Positions 7,299 to 10,323 of a stretch of 10,323 bases of DNA are shown here, piece by piece. The translations under genes were made by a program, and so were the position numbers. The DNA is from an uncultured Clostridia bacterium (GTDB taxonomy: Bacteria; Bacillota_A; Clostridia; Oscillospirales; Acutalibacteraceae). The DNA is taken from assembly GCA_944380625.1 (NCBI GenBank), contig CALWIE010000057.1, positions 1-10,323 on the forward strand, in the 5' to 3' direction. How positions within the stretch are numbered: the stretch's first letter is position 1; every line of letters begins with the position of its first letter. Below the pieces are notes generated by a model that did no database searches, was not told where the DNA came from, and saw only the letters and a list, made by a program, of their open reading frames with translations.

Positions 7299-8177
7299 GG
7301 ATACGCCATGTTCTCCATGATGATCGGCGCTGTTTTGAACACCATCCTGGACCCCATTTTCATCATGGGATTTGGTTGGAGCATCGAGGGAGCGGCCATC
7401 GCCACCATCCTCAGCCAGTATGTGGGGCTTGTTTTCAATATCGTCTACCTGTTCCGTTTTAAAAATATCAAACTCTCCAAAGGGTGTTGGATTCCCCGTT
7501 GGGCAATCTCTTATAGAATTTTGAGCCTGGGGGTGGCCAGTTGCTTCAACAACCTGGCCGCCACTTTGATCGCCGCCATCTCCAATAATTTGCTGGCCTC
7601 CTACGGGGCCCAGTCCCCTTATGGGCCAGACATCCCTGTTACAACTTTCGGTCTGTGCCTAAAAGTCAGCATGATTATTTTCTCGGTTGCCATTGGGATT
7701 GCCAGCGGCAGCCAGCCGATCATCGGATATAATTACGGAGCCAATTTAAACCAGCGCGTCAGGGACACCTATTTGTCCGCCTGTAAATACGCCACGATTG
7801 TAGCAATCGTCGCGTTTGTCGCCTTTGAGGGGTTCCCGCTATTCTTCCTGCGGCTCTTTGGAACAGAGTCCCCGGCGTATGAGGTATTTGGCGTCAAGTG
7901 TTTCCGCATCTACCTGCTTCTCACGTTCTTGAACGGTGTGCAAGCCTGCGCTGGCGTTTTCTTCCAGGCCATCGGGAAACCCGTCAAGGCTGCCATTACG
8001 TCCCTTTCCAAACAATTCTTGTTCATCCTGCCCGCCATGTTGATTTTGACACGGCTGATCGGTGTGGAAGGCGTCCTGTGGGCAGGGCCTGTGGCGGACG
8101 GCCTGGCGTTCCTGCTGGCTGGCGGATTCTCTATCCGCGAACTGCGGAAATTGAAAGCAAGGGATCGGACAAAGTGA
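7299..8177 (+). pseudogene. MATE family efflux transporter (second copy), N-terminal ~170 residues missing
   Basis: Homology begins at about base 7299 with 'GYAMFSMMIGAVLNTILDPI', a position equivalent to roughly residue 168 of the intact MATE copy at 1710. Everything after is normal: 'FGWSIEGAAIATILSQYVGL', 'SGSQPIIGYNYGANLNQRVR' and the late helices through 'VEGVLWAGPVADGLAFLLAG', then a charged tail. The first five helices and the substrate-binding N-lobe are therefore absent. ATG 7308 is only an internal Met and has no ribosome binding site. The DNA is visibly less GC-rich and uses more A/T-ending codons than its neighbours, which may mark a different origin. The TGA overlaps the GTG of the next reading frame as GTGA (8174-8177), showing an intact 3' operon junction. 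The rest of the gene has been lost at a junction with the AraC regulator. Confidence 0.85.
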
Positions 8178-8239
8178 AGCGATTCCTTGCTTTGAACTGC
8201 GAATTTGGCAGCGGTGGACGCAGCGTTGGCCGGAAAGCC
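8174..8239 (+). pseudogene. Cytidylate-kinase-like protein, first ~22 codons only
   Basis: The GTG at 8174 overlaps the MATE stop by four bases. The frame reads 'VKRFLALNCEFGSGGRSVGR' then K-A. 'EFGSGGR-vGrk' is the nucleotide-binding N-terminus of cytidylate-kinase-like proteins (PF13189), which I recall as frequent partners of MATE genes in gut Clostridia. Resemblance stops at about base 8239, within an inverted repeat, and the frame ends at 8290 after 16 unrelated codons. The family normally has about 200 residues, so this is a remnant with no activity expected. Confidence 0.65.
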
Positions 8240-8259
8240 CATAATAGCAGGTTTTCCGG
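8230..8259. repeat. Inverted repeat at the cytidylate-kinase-like breakpoint
   Basis: CCGGAAA (8230-8236) and TTTCCGG (8253-8259) are perfectly complementary around a 16-base loop. The kinase homology ends inside this structure, so it may have promoted the break or been brought in with the foreign side. Its function is unknown. Confidence 0.5.
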
Positions 8260-8266
8260 GCATGGA

Positions 8267-8305
8267 TACAAAAACAACCCTCCGATTTAGAGAGCTGTTT
8301 TTGTA
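8267..8305. repeat. Perfect 10-bp inverted repeat, possible bidirectional terminator
   Basis: TACAAAAACA (8267-8276) pairs with TGTTTTTGTA (8296-8305) around 19 bases. The A-rich left arm and T-rich right arm would give U-runs in both directions, though the stem itself is AT-rich and weaker than the two clear terminators in this window. It could equally be an operator or an end of a lost element. Confidence 0.5.
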
Positions 8306-8356
8306 GGAAAGATTGTTCCTTAATATGGCAGGGGCAGAAGGACTTGTCTCGCCTGC

Positions 8357-8413
8357 CGGCTCGGGTGCTGCTCCCTGGTGGGGAGCGCCCAGCACCGACC
8401 GAGGCGGGAGCCG
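8357..8413. repeat. Nested GC-rich inverted repeats (large hairpin)
   Basis: Three stem layers nest: CGGCTC (8357-8362) with GAGCCG (8408-8413), GGTGCTG (8364-8370) with CAGCACC (8390-8396), and GCTCCC (8370-8375) with GGGAGC (8381-8386) around loop TGGTG. The structure is strong on either strand. There is no T-run, so it is not a terminator. A structured RNA or a transfer/replication origin of a mobile element are possible readings; neither is shown. Confidence 0.5.
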
Positions 8414-8430
8414 TGACCGGCGCCGTAGCT

Positions 8431-8449
8431 TGCGTGCCACCGGCACGCA
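8431..8449. repeat. 8-bp inverted repeat with 3-base loop
   Basis: TGCGTGCC (8431-8438) and GGCACGCA (8442-8449) flank ACC. Together with the nested hairpin about 20 bases to the left, this makes a cluster of palindromes of the kind found at transfer origins or protein-binding sites. No relaxase gene is in view, so its role is unknown. Confidence 0.45.
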
Positions 8450-8762
8450 CTCGCCCCTCGGCACGCGGTTTTGGAGTGGATGTGGGGGAACACACCGGGG
8501 AGCAGGGGCGGGCCGGGGTTGCCCGGTTCCCGCCGCAAGCCCCAGAGAGTACGGTGCTGGTGTGGTGCCGCGAAGTTTTTGGCAGGCCAAAGCGGCAGTC
8601 CAATCGTCTCTTTGAGGGGGGCCTCCACCACGGGACAGGACTCATATAACTCACAGGGGTCCAGGTCAATGCAGGCGGCTGGGTCGCGGTTTCCCTCTAC
8701 ATCCCGGCGGCTGTGTCATTGCGAACCGGGATGTGTTTCCGAAAGGCGGCGGCGAGATGGTA

Positions 8763-9380
8763 TCAGCAGGGGAACACGACCCCGAGGGATTCTATCCGCC
8801 GGCGCAGGGCCGGGACGTCCCCGGTGAACCGGAAGCCCGGTATGCCCACAGCCTGGGCTCCCCGGACATTTTCCGGCATATCGTCCACAAAGAGGCACTC
8901 TTCCGGGGTGAGGCGGAATTTTTCCAGGGCAATCCGGTAGATCTCCGGGGAGGGCTTGACGCAGCGGTAATAGGCGGAGACGATGGCGCCATCGAACAGG
9001 GAGCTGCCGGGCACCCGGGGCCAATAAACAGGCTGGCGCAGGCTTGCGTTGGAGAGCAGGTACAGCCCCAGCCCTGCCTCCTTGCACGCCCGCAAAAGCT
9101 CCTCCATGCCGGGGACCGGGAGGATGGGCTCATCCCAACGGAAGATGAGATCGTGTGCGGCGGCGTGAAGCCGTTCGGGCAGCCTGGGGAGCGCCAGGGC
9201 CTCCAGCCTGTCCTCGTCCAGCTCACCGGAATCCATCTTGGGCCAGAGGGGAGAGCGGAAGATCTCCCGCAGCAGAAGGGCCCGGTCTTGGGGGCCGTGG
9301 ATTCCGTACCGGTCCAAAAAGGTTTCAGGCTCATAGCGGATTAAAACATTGCCCATATCGCAGAGAAGGGTGGTAAGCAT
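8763..9380 (-). CDS. HAD-superfamily hydrolase (YihX-like phosphatase)
   Basis: From ATG 9380 the product has 205 residues, the usual size for a subfamily IA HAD phosphatase with a small helical cap. The motifs are in order: motif I 'LLCDMGNVLIRYEP' with nucleophile Asp8, a cap region at about 15-80, motif II 'LYLLSNAS' (Ser110), motif III 'CVKPSPEIY' (Lys142) and motif IV 'CLFVDDMPENVRGA' (Asp166, Asp167). Motif I is D-M-G-N, so the usual second Asp (general acid) is Gly, as in YihX ('DLGNV'), a glucose-1-phosphate phosphatase of E. coli. By family it would dephosphorylate a sugar phosphate or nucleotide in the cytoplasm; the substrate is unknown. The start is chosen over the longer frame from 9440 because an AAAGGAGA site lies 9 bases upstream and the extra 20 residues do not resemble the family. 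It lies 108 bases downstream of the third MATE gene on the same strand. Confidence 0.88.
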   Translation of the reverse strand: MLTTLLCDMGNVLIRYEPETFLDRYGIHGPQDRALLLREIFRSPLWPKMDSGELDEDRLEALALPRLPERLHAAAHDLIFRWDEPILPVPGMEELLRACKEAGLGLYLLSNASLRQPVYWPRVPGSSLFDGAIVSAYYRCVKPSPEIYRIALEKFRLTPEECLFVDDMPENVRGAQAVGIPGFRFTGDVPALRRRIESLGVVFPC

Positions 9381-9389
9381 AGGGGATTG

Positions 9390-9397
9390 TCTCCTTT
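9390..9397 (-). promoter_or_regulatory. Ribosome binding site deciding the HAD hydrolase start
   Basis: On the - strand AAAGGAGA lies 9 bases before ATG 9380. This supports that start rather than an upstream ATG at 9440. Confidence 0.75.
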
Positions 9398-9451
9398 TTC
9401 CAATTTTGTTGTGGGCTGCGCAGGGGAAATCCACCCGCACGGTGCCTTTTT

Positions 9452-9457
9452 AGTATA
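9452..9457 (-). promoter_or_regulatory. Possible -10 element for the HAD gene
   Basis: TATACT on the - strand matches a -10 box well and would give a leader of about 65 bases to ATG 9380. The -35 region 17 bases upstream reads TTTCCC, a weak match, so this may be a minor promoter or chance. No terminator is seen between the MATE stop and this point, so read-through from the MATE gene is also possible. Confidence 0.35.
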
Positions 9458-9488
9458 CTGCGGTTTCAGAAAATGGGAAAGCCTTTTC

Positions 9489-10323
9489 TTATGCGGCGTC
9501 CCGCAGTTTGTCCCTGTGGTGGTATAGGCTAAGGGCAATCACCACGGCGCAAACCACCCAGGTGACCGGCTCGCAGGCGCACACCGCCCCGTAGCCCCAC
9601 AGGGGCACCAGGAACAGGGCGAATATCCCCTTGCCCAGCAGCTCCAGGACGCTACACAGCAGGGGCATCAGAGGCCGCCCCACCCCCTGCAGGACGTTGC
9701 GGAGGATCACCAGCAGGATCATGGGGGGCATACAGCCCACGCTGACCCGCAGATAGAGGACGGCGTTTTCCAGCACCTGCTGGGCATCGCTGCCGGTGAC
9801 CAGGCCCACCAGGGGCCTTCCGAAACCGAATGCCAGCACCAGGGCGACAGCCCACCAAGCCAGATACAGCAGCACCCCGGCCCCCATGCCCCGGGCAATC
9901 CGCCGGCCTTTGCCGGCCCCGGCGTTCTGGCTGGAGTAGGTGGCCACGCCGTTTCCCAGGGCAAGGCCGGGGACGCAGATCAACTCAAACAGCTTGCGCC
10001 CCCCTACTTGGGCGGTAATGGCGACCTGCCCCAGGGCGTTGATGCTCCCCTGGAGGATGACGCTGCCAATGTTGTAGATGGCGTTCATCAGGGCCATGCT
10101 CAGGCCGGTGCCCAAAGTGCTTAGGGCAAACGACTTGGGTACCCGCAGACTCCGTCGGCCAAACCGCAGCCAGGGGTAATTCCGGGCAATGTAGAGGAAA
10201 CCCAGCACAGCGCTGATGCCCTGGGCCAGCACTGTGGCGATGGCTGCTCCCGCCACCCCCATGGAGAGGGGCCCCATGAACCAGATGTCCAGCCCGATGT
10301 TCAGCACGCTGCTAAAGAGCAGC
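9489..10323 (-). CDS. MATE family efflux transporter (third copy), 5' end beyond the window
   Basis: The frame is open to the right edge, so the gene is partial and the ATG at 10307 is internal. About 277 residues are visible. They begin at the family's 'VLNIGLDIWFMGPLSMGVAG' with 'AAIATVLAQG', that is, near the end of the N-lobe. The full C-lobe of six helices follows ('LGTGLSMALMNAIYNIGSVI', 'GLALGNGVATYSSQNAGAGK', 'ILLVILRNVLQGVGRPLMPL') and a short charged end 'HHRDKLRDAA'. The C-lobe differs clearly from the other two copies: it has no 'GSQPIIGYNYGA' and carries 'ATYSSQNAGAGK' at the equivalent place, so it belongs to a different MATE subgroup. By family it is an Na+- or H+-coupled exporter with unknown substrate. 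The HAD gene follows on the same strand. Confidence 0.9.
   Translation of the reverse strand, partial: LLFSSVLNIGLDIWFMGPLSMGVAGAAIATVLAQGISAVLGFLYIARNYPWLRFGRRSLRVPKSFALSTLGTGLSMALMNAIYNIGSVILQGSINALGQVAITAQVGGRKLFELICVPGLALGNGVATYSSQNAGAGKGRRIARGMGAGVLLYLAWWAVALVLAFGFGRPLVGLVTGSDAQQVLENAVLYLRVSVGCMPPMILLVILRNVLQGVGRPLMPLLCSVLELLGKGIFALFLVPLWGYGAVCACEPVTWVVCAVVIALSLYHHRDKLRDAA

Larger units (their letters stand above)
8320..8715 (-). pseudogene. Remnant reading frame with a protein-like stretch
   Basis: The frame is open from a TGA at 8716-8718 to the TAA at 8320-8322, about 131 codons. Its first ~60 codons look protein-like ('RDPAACIDLDPCELYESCPV' then 'VEAPLKETIGLPLWPAKN'), while the rest is Arg/Pro/Cys-rich and looks non-coding. 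There is no good start: ATG 8631 falls inside the protein-like part and lacks a ribosome binding site. It may be the C-terminal scrap of a longer gene, perhaps from a conjugative element, which is a weak impression and not evidence. Together with the inverted repeats this is all I see in 8240-8762; no other gene is supported there. Confidence 0.3.

Noticed and set aside
6344..7438. A 364-codon - strand frame covering the AraC region.
   Set aside because: It is out of frame with the recognisable AraC protein, and its product is low-complexity where the AraC frame shows clear helix-turn-helix motifs.
7898..8290. A 130-codon + frame ending at 8290 as a separate gene.
   Set aside because: Only its last part from GTG 8174 resembles a protein family; the earlier part overlaps the MATE gene in another frame.
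8711..8745. TGTCATTGCGAACC at 8714-8727, resembling a dispersed repeat motif I recall from gut bacteria.
   Set aside because: Only a dozen or so bases match from memory, and the complementary half of such a repeat is not present nearby.
1..10323. CRISPR array, tRNA or rRNA gene, insertion-sequence transposase, or defence system.
   Set aside because: I found no regularly spaced direct repeats, no tRNA-like cloverleaf with CCA context, no transposase motif and no recognisable defence genes.

Overview
The window is GC-rich bacterial DNA. It has strong AGGAGG-type ribosome binding sites, short intergenic gaps and gene families typical of anaerobic gut Clostridia: an aldo/keto reductase with two ferredoxin-like clusters, a DUF362 protein, MATE exporters, an AlkZ-related protein and an MATE/cytidylate-kinase-like pair. 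A member of the Oscillospiraceae (Flavonifractor/Intestinimonas-like) fits best. That placement is inference from protein style and composition; no rRNA or other marker is present.

Left part (1-5260, all + strand): the 3' part of an iron-siderophore/cobalamin-type ABC substrate-binding protein enters from the left edge. It is followed by an AlkZ-related gene broken by a one-base frameshift. Next is a tight run: an intact MATE exporter, a maltose/galactoside-type O-acetyltransferase (its start overlaps the MATE end), a [4Fe-4S] aldo/keto reductase, and the first third of a DUF362 gene. The DUF362 reading frame derails after about 102 codons into the 3' end of something else, and a strong intrinsic terminator at 5232-5258 closes the run.

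Middle (5360-8300): a promoter with an extended -10 drives an unusual single-gene unit, an XRE helix-turn-helix fused to a SAM methyltransferase, ended by a terminator. Beyond it lie an AraC-type regulator on the - strand and a second MATE gene on the + strand. They meet head to head with no promoter region, and both lack their 5' ends. The second MATE is translationally coupled (GTGA overlap) to a cytidylate-kinase-like gene that survives for only about 22 codons and stops at an inverted repeat.

Right part (8230-10323): about 500 bases hold no convincing gene. They contain several strong inverted repeats and the remnant of a - strand reading frame. Then, on the - strand, come a HAD-family phosphatase and, upstream of it, a third MATE gene that runs off the right edge.

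The dominant theme is not a new defence or biosynthetic system but a rearranged accessory region. Five genes are truncated or frameshifted inside the window (AlkZ-related, DUF362, AraC, MATE-2, cytidylate-kinase-like), and the junctions are visible to within tens of bases. This could be real decay and recombination or a draft-assembly artefact; read mapping across the junctions would decide. The most distinctive intact gene is the XRE-methyltransferase fusion.
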